From positions 1 to 35,594 of the IMG/VR virus record IMGVR_UViG_3300007346_000093: a stretch of DNA of 35,594 nt; one strand, given 5' to 3'. The stretch is from a virus. The notes beneath the pieces were generated by a model that saw only the letters and a program-made list of their open reading frames with translations, was not told the origin of the DNA and searched no databases. A program made the translations under genes and the position numbers. Each line of letters begins with the position of its first letter. Position 1 is the stretch's first letter. This document shows, piece after piece, positions 20,049-27,753 of the stretch.

Positions 20049-20984
20049 TTAGTGCTTGATTATTTTAGAGCTACCTCTAAGTACTTGAGTTAATTCTTCT
20101 AGCTTAATATTTGAAAGCCTAAGCTTGGCTTTTCTTGTCTCAGCGAACTTCTCTCGCTTGAGTTGACCAAGCAAACCGCCTGGTGTATCTTTTCTCGCTG
20201 ATAGCACTCCGTAAAGGATATGCTTGTAAATAGCTTCTTCAGCAAGCTTCGGTACTTCACAAGCCGTAAGATCAATACCAGCAGCGCTTGTAGATACGAT
20301 ACCGTCACTAATGTATTTGAGTACCACTGTTTTACCCGCTATGCTCGAGCTGAAGTGGAACTTACCTTGAGTTTCATCTACAAAGAACGTACCGTTTGCT
20401 TGAGCATACTGAGGCTCAATACCGTATCTACTACCAACTAAATCACCATATACATCATCGATTTCGTCAGCATCTAGATTACCAATATCATTAGCTGTTT
20501 GAGCTTTAAACTTATCGAAACTCTCAGAACCAAAGTTGCCGTCGCTGTCTGCCGCTGTTCTCGTTAGGTCGTCATTAGCTCCTGTCGTAGTAAAACCACC
20601 ATAGCCTTGAACTGCTTCGTTGACGTCAAAAGGATTACCAGATTTATTAGTAGGATATAATCGGCGGAATATACCGCTATCATCAACCCACTGAAGGCTT
20701 ACATAATTAACATAATCTAAAGGCATAACTAAAACCAAAGATGAAGGCACTTCAACCTCCAAGTCTTTAGTACATTTTAGAGTATCGTAGCTTAACTCTT
20801 GTAACGCGCGTATAGCATGGAAGTTTACATCCATACCTAACACGCCTTCACATATCTTACCTCTACCTACGTACGCCGCGTTAAACGAAGCGATAATGTC
20901 ACTCAGTGGAACATATCGATAATTACCAAAGTCTGGGTTTGTATTATCGTAATATGCTTGAGGAGCTGATTTAATTATACCCAT
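20049..20984 (-). CDS. Head-tail ring / tail tubular protein A-like (311 aa)
   Basis: This is probably a connector ring between portal and nozzle, the role of gp11 in T7-like phages. The N-terminal half contains the stretch YRYVPLSDIIASFNAAYVG and then FHAIRALQELSYDTLKC, a helical segment followed by beta-strands ending in VPSSLVLVMPLDYVNYVSLQ. I recall this arrangement (helical repeat, then 'lP.DYVnY') from ring proteins of crAss-like and marine Bacteroidetes podoviruses. The last 60 residues are helical and basic (LLGQLKREKFAETRKAKLRL), which suits packing against the portal or DNA channel. The gene lies directly between the other ring gene and the nozzle gene with 3-nt spacings. The family assignment is from memory and gene order. 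Confidence 0.75.
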   Translation of the reverse strand: MGIIKSAPQAYYDNTNPDFGNYRYVPLSDIIASFNAAYVGRGKICEGVLGMDVNFHAIRALQELSYDTLKCTKDLEVEVPSSLVLVMPLDYVNYVSLQWVDDSGIFRRLYPTNKSGNPFDVNEAVQGYGGFTTTGANDDLTRTAADSDGNFGSESFDKFKAQTANDIGNLDADEIDDVYGDLVGSRYGIEPQYAQANGTFFVDETQGKFHFSSSIAGKTVVLKYISDGIVSTSAAGIDLTACEVPKLAEEAIYKHILYGVLSARKDTPGGLLGQLKREKFAETRKAKLRLSNIKLEELTQVLRGSSKIIKH

Positions 20985-20987
20985 CTA

Positions 20988-21737
20988 TTACAGTTTTTGA
21001 TTGTTGTTCTCGTTAGCTGTTATCTGAGAAGCCACGTCAAGTAGACCAGGCTTGCTTATTACAATACCAGCTAGACCAAGAATAATATTTACTAGAGTAT
21101 CTTCTTCAGATACGTGTAGCTCAAAATCTACAGCTACGTTTGAGTTGTATAAAGCTTTTTCGTTTACAACTACATAAGCCCACTCAACGATCTTTGGCTT
21201 TCTAAAACACTCTATGTTTACGCCAGATGTTTTATTAGCAAAAGTACCATCAGCTGACGGACCAGCATAAACAAGCACGTCTTGGCCTGAGTTATAACTG
21301 TCGATATAAACTGGGCTTTGATTTTGTGTAGTGCTGTAGTGTCTCACTGATTGAGACATGCGGTTCAGTTCGTTAATCGATATCTTGCTGCATACTTGAC
21401 CGTTGTAGAAAATATTACCTGTCTGATATATGTTATATGTAACACTGTCAGCGGTTATTGTAGCTGGATATGTAGTTCCACTTGTTACAGTCTCTACGCT
21501 TAGAAAAGGTCTAAGCTTTAAATCTATTAGTTCGCTAATATCAGTCTCGTCAACCTCAGCTGTCCTATCTGGCTCAGCTCTTTCTCTCTGATTCTTAGCA
21601 TAAAAATAAGACTCAAATATTTGCATTTGAGCCTGGTTGGCAAGCAAGTTATATTCTTGTGGTGTAATATAACCTCTCTGCTCTTTATTAGCAAGAGCTA
21701 ATACTCTTTGATATACCGTGTCTACACTTACTGCCAT
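20988..21737 (-). CDS. Head-tail connector / ring (adaptor) protein (249 aa)
   Basis: The N-terminus (residues 3-45: VDTVYQRVLALANKEQRGYI, then TPQEYNLLANQAQMQIFESYF) is a helical signature I recall from adaptor proteins of marine Bacteroidetes phages. A beta-rich middle (residues ~75-185) and a C-terminal helical segment (EEDTLVNIILGLAGIVISKP) complete it. The gene starts the connector cluster after a strong hairpin and is followed 3 nt later by the second ring protein. It probably docks under the portal to continue the DNA channel. No catalytic residues are visible. Confidence in the coding region is high. Confidence in the exact ring position (first adaptor versus later ring) is low. Confidence 0.78.
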   Translation of the reverse strand: MAVSVDTVYQRVLALANKEQRGYITPQEYNLLANQAQMQIFESYFYAKNQRERAEPDRTAEVDETDISELIDLKLRPFLSVETVTSGTTYPATITADSVTYNIYQTGNIFYNGQVCSKISINELNRMSQSVRHYSTTQNQSPVYIDSYNSGQDVLVYAGPSADGTFANKTSGVNIECFRKPKIVEWAYVVVNEKALYNSNVAVDFELHVSEEDTLVNIILGLAGIVISKPGLLDVASQITANENNNQKL

Positions 21738-21756
21738 AATTCGTTTTTAAAGTATA

Positions 21757-21780
21757 GTGACCGCCCCGAAGGGCAGTCAC
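21757..21780 (-). terminator. UUCG-capped hairpin downstream of the 283-aa gene
   Basis: In the transcribed sense the RNA is GUGACUGCCC-UUCG-GGGCGGUCAC, a 10-bp stem with one internal U-G wobble and a C(UUCG)G tetraloop. It lies 8 nt after the stop of the gene ending at 21789 and 19 nt before the start of the next. The wobble becomes a C/A mismatch on the opposite strand, so the hairpin works only in minus-strand RNA. The downstream tract (TATACTTTAAAA) is a poor U-run. It may therefore act as a partial terminator, an mRNA-stabilising element or a processing site. Confidence 0.7.
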
Positions 21781-21788
21781 ATTACTAA

Positions 21789-22640
21789 TTAGTTTAATCT
21801 TTTTTCGATATTAGAGTAAACCTCCATACCTTCATCAGTCTTGAACCATTGTGCTAGAGCAGAATAAGGATGCTCGTCAAACGGAACAGTCATGAGTTTT
21901 CTATTGTTAGAACTCCAGATAAAGTATCGTTGATCATTAGATAGCTTAATGATACCCATCTCAACAGCTCTGATACCAAAGTTTCTCAACTGTACGTTAT
22001 CATCTTTCGCAAGTTCTAAGAACAAAGTTGGATTCTTACGTGCAAATAGTAAAGAATCTCGTTTAAGCTCCTTAGAACTCATCTCTGATACCTTAGATCC
22101 AATCTCTACACGCATAATAGCTTCTATGAACTCAATGTCTAGCGATCTAGCTAAGTCTAGAGCTTCGATTTCCATCTCTAGAATATCTAATTCATTAGCA
22201 GCTATTTCAACTGGCTTATATTCGTAAAACATTGACCCATTATGTGGATGGTACAATGATAACATCTTTTGTAGAACTGTTTTGTTTTTAGGAACAAATA
22301 AAGCACCGTTTCTAAATATGATATGTGAAAGTCTTTGATCACCTTTCATTTCATCTACGAAGCAAGTTCTTTGATTTTCACAATACTTAAGTTCTCTTTC
22401 GTATCCTTTTTCTTCGTCAAACCAGTATACACCTGTTGATCTAATTGATCTAGATAAAGGTTTTTTATTACCAGTTAGATAATAAACTCTATCTTTAATC
22501 TCCCAAGTATTTTTTGGTTTCTCTTCTACAACTAGAGTTGGTTTAGGTTGTGGTTTTGGAGCTGGTGCTTCAGCAACAACTACTTCTTCTACCACTAGAG
22601 GTTCTTCTACAACCTCTACTTCTTTTTTCTTTTTAGCCAT
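21789..22640 (-). CDS. Conserved virion-associated protein of unknown function (283 aa)
   Basis: The N-terminal 45 residues are low complexity: a basic KKKK start, then Val/Glu runs and a Pro/Lys linker (AEAPAPKPQPKPTLVVEEKP). A folded domain follows. Its first part has beta-strands with Cys and aromatic residues (VYYLTGNKKPLSRSIRSTGV, around residues 72-91). The second part is helical (IAANELDILEMEIEALDLAR onward). The last ~70 residues are mixed (NDQRYFIWSSNNRKLMTVPF). No known catalytic motif is seen. The gene is placed between MCP and the ring proteins and is bracketed by two strong UUCG hairpins, so its mRNA level can differ from that of MCP. A capsid-associated or head-completion protein is likely from context. 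I cannot name the family. Confidence 0.7.
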   Translation of the reverse strand: MAKKKKEVEVVEEPLVVEEVVVAEAPAPKPQPKPTLVVEEKPKNTWEIKDRVYYLTGNKKPLSRSIRSTGVYWFDEEKGYERELKYCENQRTCFVDEMKGDQRLSHIIFRNGALFVPKNKTVLQKMLSLYHPHNGSMFYEYKPVEIAANELDILEMEIEALDLARSLDIEFIEAIMRVEIGSKVSEMSSKELKRDSLLFARKNPTLFLELAKDDNVQLRNFGIRAVEMGIIKLSNDQRYFIWSSNNRKLMTVPFDEHPYSALAQWFKTDEGMEVYSNIEKRLN

Positions 22641-22664
22641 AATATAATATAATTAAATAATATA

Positions 22665-22694
22665 AAACTACCCCACCCGAAGGTGAGGTAGTTT
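22665..22694 (-). terminator. Strong UUCG hairpin terminator after the major capsid gene
   Basis: In the transcribed sense the RNA is AAACUACCUCACC-UUCG-GGUGGGGUAGUUU, a 13-bp stem with one U-G wobble and a UUCG tetraloop, followed by TATATTATTTAATT. It starts 14 nt after the MCP stop codon. The wobble is a mismatch on the other strand, so the element is specific to minus-strand RNA. It probably ends or protects the abundant capsid transcript. Confidence 0.82.
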
Positions 22695-22708
22695 CAGTCA
22701 GTATAGTA

Positions 22709-24184
22709 TTAGTTTAACAACATGAAGTTGTTAGCGCCTTGAACTACTAAGCAACGCTCAGATAGCATGTGAAGCTGCATTGCGTCAAGCGCAGATGTAG
22801 CAGCACCTACTGAACCAGTCACCCAAGTCTTCATGCGACGGTCATCAGTTTGAGAAGCTCTGTAACGTACGTGTAGGAACGGACGCTTAAGGTTTCTACC
22901 TAACTGCTGATCGTATACAGTTGAAGTACCAGCTGGGACAATAACACCGCGAATAGCAGCAGAACCAGCAGTAGCGTTAATACCTCCACGAGTAGCTTGA
23001 TCGTTTAAGTAACGGAAGTCAGACTTGTAGAAGTCGTAAGATCCGCGACGGAAACCAGAGAAGCCAAGGTTTAGAGCCATGTCTTCGTCGTTATCAAATA
23101 CTCCGTAAGAAGTACCACCAGCACCGTATGAGTTCATAGATGCAAGCATATCGTCAATAGCTAGAGAAGTTGCACGGTTAAGGAAAAGCATGTTTTCCTC
23201 AATAGCACCTTGCTTATCGAACTCAGCTAGAATAGCGTCAAACTCAGCTAGGTCAGTAGCAGCGTTAACACCAGTGATACCAGAAGATAAGTTACCGCGA
23301 TCTTCGATAGCAGCAAATAAACCTTCAGTACCGATAGCATCACCGTCACTACCAAGGAAAGCGTCAGCGTCGTTAGAACCGCTACCTTTGATACCTTCAA
23401 TACAAGCCATTTCTAGGTAATCAGTGAAACGAGCGCGAGTGTCAGCTTCAGCCTTTAGGTACCAAAGGTATCCTGATTGACCGTCTTCAGCAGCTACTTC
23501 TACCCAACCAATACGAGACGCATCTGATCCAGATACTTCGTAGTAGTCTTTGATAATGATAGGCTTGTTGCTGAAAGACTTGAACGTAGGCTCGTTAGCT
23601 CCACGCTGGTCTGTAGCAGCAGCAGCAGCGCTGTTGTAGTTAGTCCCCTTTGCAAACTCAGAACCGTACACAAGTAGTGTAGTAGCGCTAGCAGTTTCAG
23701 AAAGACCCGTACAGTCAGCAGCATCATATGGTTCAACTTCGATAGCGGCACCATCTACTTCAGTAACAAGAGCCTTAATAACTTTGTTATTAGAAGCTAA
23801 GATTACAGTATCGTTAACACGTACACCGTGAGTAGTAGTGATTGCGTTACCGTCGATATCAGTAGTACAAGTGAACTTACCACCGTTACCTCCAGTGACA
23901 CCACCGTCAACATCCATTGTACCTTTGTATGAAAGGTGTAAACGACCTTGCTCAGACCAAACAACTTGGTCAGCAGTCATCGCTTCTTCAGCTCCAACTT
24001 GTGAAAGGAAACCAGAGATTGTTCTTGGACCGAACACCTCAGCTTCTTTCTCCATTAGATCTGGTACATATTGCTGCGCCCAACCTTCGTTGGCTGTAGC
24101 AGCTAAATCTAAATAATTTGATGATAGCGTCACCTTCTGTGGTGCTAATACGCTATTTAAATTACCTCCTGCAGTAATTGCCAT
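22709..24184 (-). CDS. Major capsid protein, HK97 fold (491 aa)
   Basis: Length, neutral beta-rich composition and position directly after a scaffold-like gene and the portal fit a HK97-type major capsid protein. The N-terminal part contains MEKEAEVFGPRTISGFLSQV and, soon after, DQVVWSEQGRLHLSY, segments I recall from capsid proteins of crAss-like and marine Bacteroidetes phages. The C-terminal part has a run typical of the coat-protein core: RPFLHVRYRASQTDDRRMKT, then WVTGSVGAATSALDAMQLHM. Codons favour C-ending TAC, TTC and GAC and CGT/CGC for Arg more than in neighbouring genes, as expected for the most abundant virion protein. A strong hairpin terminator follows the stop. No separate protease or cleaved delta-domain is apparent within this gene. 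Confidence 0.9.
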   Translation of the reverse strand: MAITAGGNLNSVLAPQKVTLSSNYLDLAATANEGWAQQYVPDLMEKEAEVFGPRTISGFLSQVGAEEAMTADQVVWSEQGRLHLSYKGTMDVDGGVTGGNGGKFTCTTDIDGNAITTTHGVRVNDTVILASNNKVIKALVTEVDGAAIEVEPYDAADCTGLSETASATTLLVYGSEFAKGTNYNSAAAAATDQRGANEPTFKSFSNKPIIIKDYYEVSGSDASRIGWVEVAAEDGQSGYLWYLKAEADTRARFTDYLEMACIEGIKGSGSNDADAFLGSDGDAIGTEGLFAAIEDRGNLSSGITGVNAATDLAEFDAILAEFDKQGAIEENMLFLNRATSLAIDDMLASMNSYGAGGTSYGVFDNDEDMALNLGFSGFRRGSYDFYKSDFRYLNDQATRGGINATAGSAAIRGVIVPAGTSTVYDQQLGRNLKRPFLHVRYRASQTDDRRMKTWVTGSVGAATSALDAMQLHMLSERCLVVQGANNFMLLN

Positions 24185-24196
24185 AATTTCTTAATT

Positions 24197-25372
24197 TTAC
24201 TTTTTGTTTTTAATTTTAAATTTAAAAGAGCTTGAATCATCGCCTAACACACGAACTTTAATACCACCCGCTTCAACCGCACTATGCGATTGTCTTGGAT
24301 CCATATTAACATTTTTAGACTTAGCTACTGTATCTTTTAAAGCATCAGCCTTTCCTTGTTCGTAGAAGTGTCTAGCGATAGCATCCGCGTTCATGGCTGT
24401 AAAAAGACTCTTGTGATAACCATTTGCATCTTCCATCGTATTGTCTTCGTTTAGAAACTTTCTAACGAAATTGTTGATGTCGCTCTGCGTGTCTTTCACT
24501 TGGTCAGTATTTTTAACTGAGTACCTGTATGTTTTATCTCCGACGTTATAATCAAAACCTTTGAAACTGTCGTTAAAAACCTGATTGGTCTTCTTGTTAA
24601 AAACTAACTTCTGTCTTTCTGCAGTCTTCTGCGTTTGCTCAGACTCTTTATTGTATCGGTTGAAAAAATCAATTGCCTTCTGCTGCTCAGGAGTGAGCTT
24701 GCTTCCAGCTTTAATCTCTTCGTAGTATTTAGACTTTTGCCCGTCTAAGTAGGCTTTAGCCTCAGCAACTTGCTCTTTTCGGGCTAATTTCTTTCGTTTA
24801 ATATCTCTGTCGTCATCTATTGATTCATCATAAGCAAATTGATCTTCCATTAGAAAGTCAACTTCATCTGATGATAGATGCGGTTTAGTTCTTTGGTAGT
24901 ACTCTCGTAGAGCGTCTTGATCATCGATATCTTGAATATCACGGTTTAATCTAACGTAATCTTCGAGATCACCACCTGTATCTGCCATGAAATCAAGTAG
25001 CTTCTGAACGTTCTCTGGTAGAGGTTCGCCACTAGCTTCAGCTTGATCTATAGCTTCAACTACTTCTTCTTTAAAATCCTGTACGTCTTCATCAGTTACC
25101 TCTTGTAGCGTAGCGTTTTCTTCTACAGCTTCAATAACTGGCTCTTCAGTTTGCTCTACAACTTCTTCCACAACCTCTTCAACTTGAGGTTCTTCAGTAG
25201 TTGGCTGCGATAAGTCTACCTTAATAACATTAGGGTCATCTTTACTTTCGAACTTTTCTAAGTCTAACTCAGGTTGTTCTTCAACAACTTCGTTAGTCTC
25301 TTCAACCTCAGACGTTTCTTGCTCGACCTCTTGGATTACATCCTCAAGATCTGTTTGTTTGTTTTCTTCCAT
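24197..25372 (-). CDS. Putative scaffolding protein (391 aa)
   Basis: The gene sits between portal and MCP, the standard place for a scaffold. The first ~150 residues are extremely acidic and low in complexity, with repeated Glu/Val/Thr blocks (for example ETSEVEETNEVVEEQPELDL). The central part is helical and charged (LARKEQVAEAKAYLDGQKSK). The last ~70 residues are basic, with KVRVLGDDSSSFKFKIKNKK at the very end. An acidic flexible region, central coiled coil and basic C-terminal tail that can bind coat protein are typical of phage scaffolds. Sequence similarity to a named scaffold is not visible, because scaffolds diverge quickly. The start ATG is preceded by an AT-rich leader without a Shine-Dalgarno sequence. 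Confidence 0.72.
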   Translation of the reverse strand: MEENKQTDLEDVIQEVEQETSEVEETNEVVEEQPELDLEKFESKDDPNVIKVDLSQPTTEEPQVEEVVEEVVEQTEEPVIEAVEENATLQEVTDEDVQDFKEEVVEAIDQAEASGEPLPENVQKLLDFMADTGGDLEDYVRLNRDIQDIDDQDALREYYQRTKPHLSSDEVDFLMEDQFAYDESIDDDRDIKRKKLARKEQVAEAKAYLDGQKSKYYEEIKAGSKLTPEQQKAIDFFNRYNKESEQTQKTAERQKLVFNKKTNQVFNDSFKGFDYNVGDKTYRYSVKNTDQVKDTQSDINNFVRKFLNEDNTMEDANGYHKSLFTAMNADAIARHFYEQGKADALKDTVAKSKNVNMDPRQSHSAVEAGGIKVRVLGDDSSSFKFKIKNKK

Positions 25373-25389
25373 GATAAAATATTATATAA

Positions 25390-27750
25390 TTAATTTCCTA
25401 TTTGTGGGTTGAACTTGTCTAAACCCACTCCGCTTCCAAGTATATCATTACCTGAAGACTCGAATTTTTTAGCTTGTTCTTGCTTAACTTTTCCGTCTTG
25501 CTTAACTTGCTCTAATTTCATTGCTTGGCCACGCTCTTGATCACGTAGCTTTTGGTTTAACTCAAACTCAAACTGCATAAGCTCTTTCTTTAGTCTTACC
25601 TCAGCTTCTAGCTGGTTTAATCTACCTTGAGCTCTTACTTGCTCGAGTTGCATGTCCGCTTGAGTTTTTGCCTGATTTTTCTGTACCTCAGCTTGAGCAG
25701 CGGCTTGTTGAGCTTGCGCGTTCGCGTCTGCTTGCGCCTTGATGTTTTCTTGCTGGATCTTTTGATCACGTTCTTGTTTTTTCTTGCGCTTAATTTTCAA
25801 CAGTTGATTAGCTAACCTTACGTTTCTAATCTCACGAATATCAATAGCATCGTCTAAATCTATTAGCTGTTGACCTAGCGCTGTTTGTATATTGTTTTCA
25901 AGAAGTTGTTTTTCTTCTTCGTCTGGCGTGAGCTCGATAAATATACCGAAGTCATATAGATATAGCTCAGACATTTCTTTTAACGTAGCTGCATTATGAG
26001 CACCAATAGACTGAACAAACGCATCAGCTGTTGGTGAATACTCTAACACGTCAGATATTCTAAGAGATAATGACTCAGCAACTTCAGATGTCAAGTACAT
26101 TGAGCCTAGTAGAATATGTCTAGTAGCTACATTTGAGTTTGCAGCAGCTAGCTTCTGAACACCTACTAAAGACTTAGGATCTGGCATACTGCCATCTCTA
26201 GCTTCGTTAAGACCCGTTACATCACGGATCATTTGTAGGTAGTAGTTGTACGTACTAATCAAGCTACCGATCTTATCTTGACCTGCGCCATTGCTAATTT
26301 GCTGAATAGGTATTTTACCTGGATTAGGATCACCGTCTTGAGTAAACGATCTACCAATAACAGAACCTGTTTGGAAGAACATGTTAAGTGCTTCTTGCGG
26401 GTTGTAGTTGGTGCCATTACCTAAATCAACTTCAGCTAATCCATCTGCGTCAAGGTATACACCGTCCGGTACCATACGAGACATAACCTGTTGTAGCTTC
26501 AGGTGCGTAAGCTGAATCATATCTGCGAACCCAGTGATTCTACTAACCAGTGACTCAATACGGTTATCGTATAGGTGTGGTGCTACGATGTTGTAGTTCA
26601 TCTTAACTTTGTTGAAGTCAGACTTACTACGCATCATGTTTTCACAAATGTTCCACTTAAGTAGTTTGTCAATACCAACAACAACCGCACCTTCGTATAC
26701 TACTTCTACAGCTCTCTGTAGTTTAGCGTATCCACCTTCTTTGTTTTCTGGTGGATTAAACGTATCATCTTTTGGTATAGCTTTCTCGCCTCCGCTACCA
26801 GTCTCTTTCAACTTATATGTGTCGTTCATATAAGTCTTGTAGTTAAAGTATAAAACTTGAACTTTGTTCTGATCTCTTACTTCAACTCTATTGTACTTAC
26901 GTCTAGGCCTGTAAGAGCTCTTCTTTACTTCTTCAAGATCAGACTGAGTTAGTTGTGGAAACTCTCTTACCAGTTCGTTAATCGATAACGTCTTTACTTC
27001 ACCTACATAATAGATGTCGTCAAAGTACGGAGAGTCTGTATATGAATAAACGATATTAGCTGGGTCTACGTATTCTACTGTTACGCCTTGGCTAGTGTTG
27101 AAACCAGTCTTAACGCAAGCGATACCTAGCACAGTAATATCGTGTATTAATCTTCTTCTAGTTAAATCGTATTTATTACCATCGAGCAATACGTTAATAG
27201 CTTGCTCTTCAGCTAACTCTACAGCTTGCTTATAGTTAAGCTGCATATGTAGTTCTAACTCTTCTTGAGTGTCAGGTAATTCTTCTTTGTCGTTTTCGTA
27301 TAAGTCTACGTTAAAAAGCTTTGCAGCTTGATCATTATATGTCTTAGCCTGCATGTCTCTAATAAGAGACTCCATATATTCAGTTCGTTTGCTTACGCCA
27401 TATTGATCTTGTGAGTATGCTTTAACATCGAACATACGCTCAGACATACCGTTAACAACAATGTCAACGAACTTAGGAATAATTGGAACTGGCTTCCAGT
27501 CTAAGTTAAGATAAGATAAATCACCGTTAATAGATAATTCATCTTTGTATTTTTGTATTGATTGTTCGCCTCTAGCGTATAGTCTTAGTCTGTGGAATTT
27601 ATTTTGAGTATCCACATATCTATTAGACTGTACACCATTGAACCACTCCTGCTCAATAGCTTTCGCTATTTTAAGCCCATACTCTGGGCTCATTTTCTCT
27701 AAGTCGCTAACTACTTGAGAAGGAAAATTAACATATACTGACTCAGCCAT
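25390..27750 (-). CDS. Portal protein (786 aa)
   Basis: The portal is the dodecameric ring at the head vertex through which TerL moves DNA. The gene follows TerL with a 3-nt gap and precedes scaffold and MCP, which is the normal head-gene order. The N-terminal ~550 residues mix helices and beta-strands and carry portal-like segments such as VPIIPKFVDIVVNGMSERMF and IQLTHLKLQQVMSRMVPDGV. From about residue 650 to 770 the protein is a long Gln/Lys/Glu/Ala coiled coil (KRKKKQERDQKIQQENIKAQ, QLEQVRAQGRLNQLEAEVRL), which could form the barrel or crown inside the head. The length is larger than siphoviral portals (~450-550 aa) and close to that of crAss-like podoviral portals. The protein carries no catalytic motif. 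The identification rests on gene order and size. Confidence 0.85.
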   Translation of the reverse strand: MAESVYVNFPSQVVSDLEKMSPEYGLKIAKAIEQEWFNGVQSNRYVDTQNKFHRLRLYARGEQSIQKYKDELSINGDLSYLNLDWKPVPIIPKFVDIVVNGMSERMFDVKAYSQDQYGVSKRTEYMESLIRDMQAKTYNDQAAKLFNVDLYENDKEELPDTQEELELHMQLNYKQAVELAEEQAINVLLDGNKYDLTRRRLIHDITVLGIACVKTGFNTSQGVTVEYVDPANIVYSYTDSPYFDDIYYVGEVKTLSINELVREFPQLTQSDLEEVKKSSYRPRRKYNRVEVRDQNKVQVLYFNYKTYMNDTYKLKETGSGGEKAIPKDDTFNPPENKEGGYAKLQRAVEVVYEGAVVVGIDKLLKWNICENMMRSKSDFNKVKMNYNIVAPHLYDNRIESLVSRITGFADMIQLTHLKLQQVMSRMVPDGVYLDADGLAEVDLGNGTNYNPQEALNMFFQTGSVIGRSFTQDGDPNPGKIPIQQISNGAGQDKIGSLISTYNYYLQMIRDVTGLNEARDGSMPDPKSLVGVQKLAAANSNVATRHILLGSMYLTSEVAESLSLRISDVLEYSPTADAFVQSIGAHNAATLKEMSELYLYDFGIFIELTPDEEEKQLLENNIQTALGQQLIDLDDAIDIREIRNVRLANQLLKIKRKKKQERDQKIQQENIKAQADANAQAQQAAAQAEVQKNQAKTQADMQLEQVRAQGRLNQLEAEVRLKKELMQFEFELNQKLRDQERGQAMKLEQVKQDGKVKQEQAKKFESSGNDILGSGVGLDKFNPQIGN

Positions 27751-27753
27751 GCT

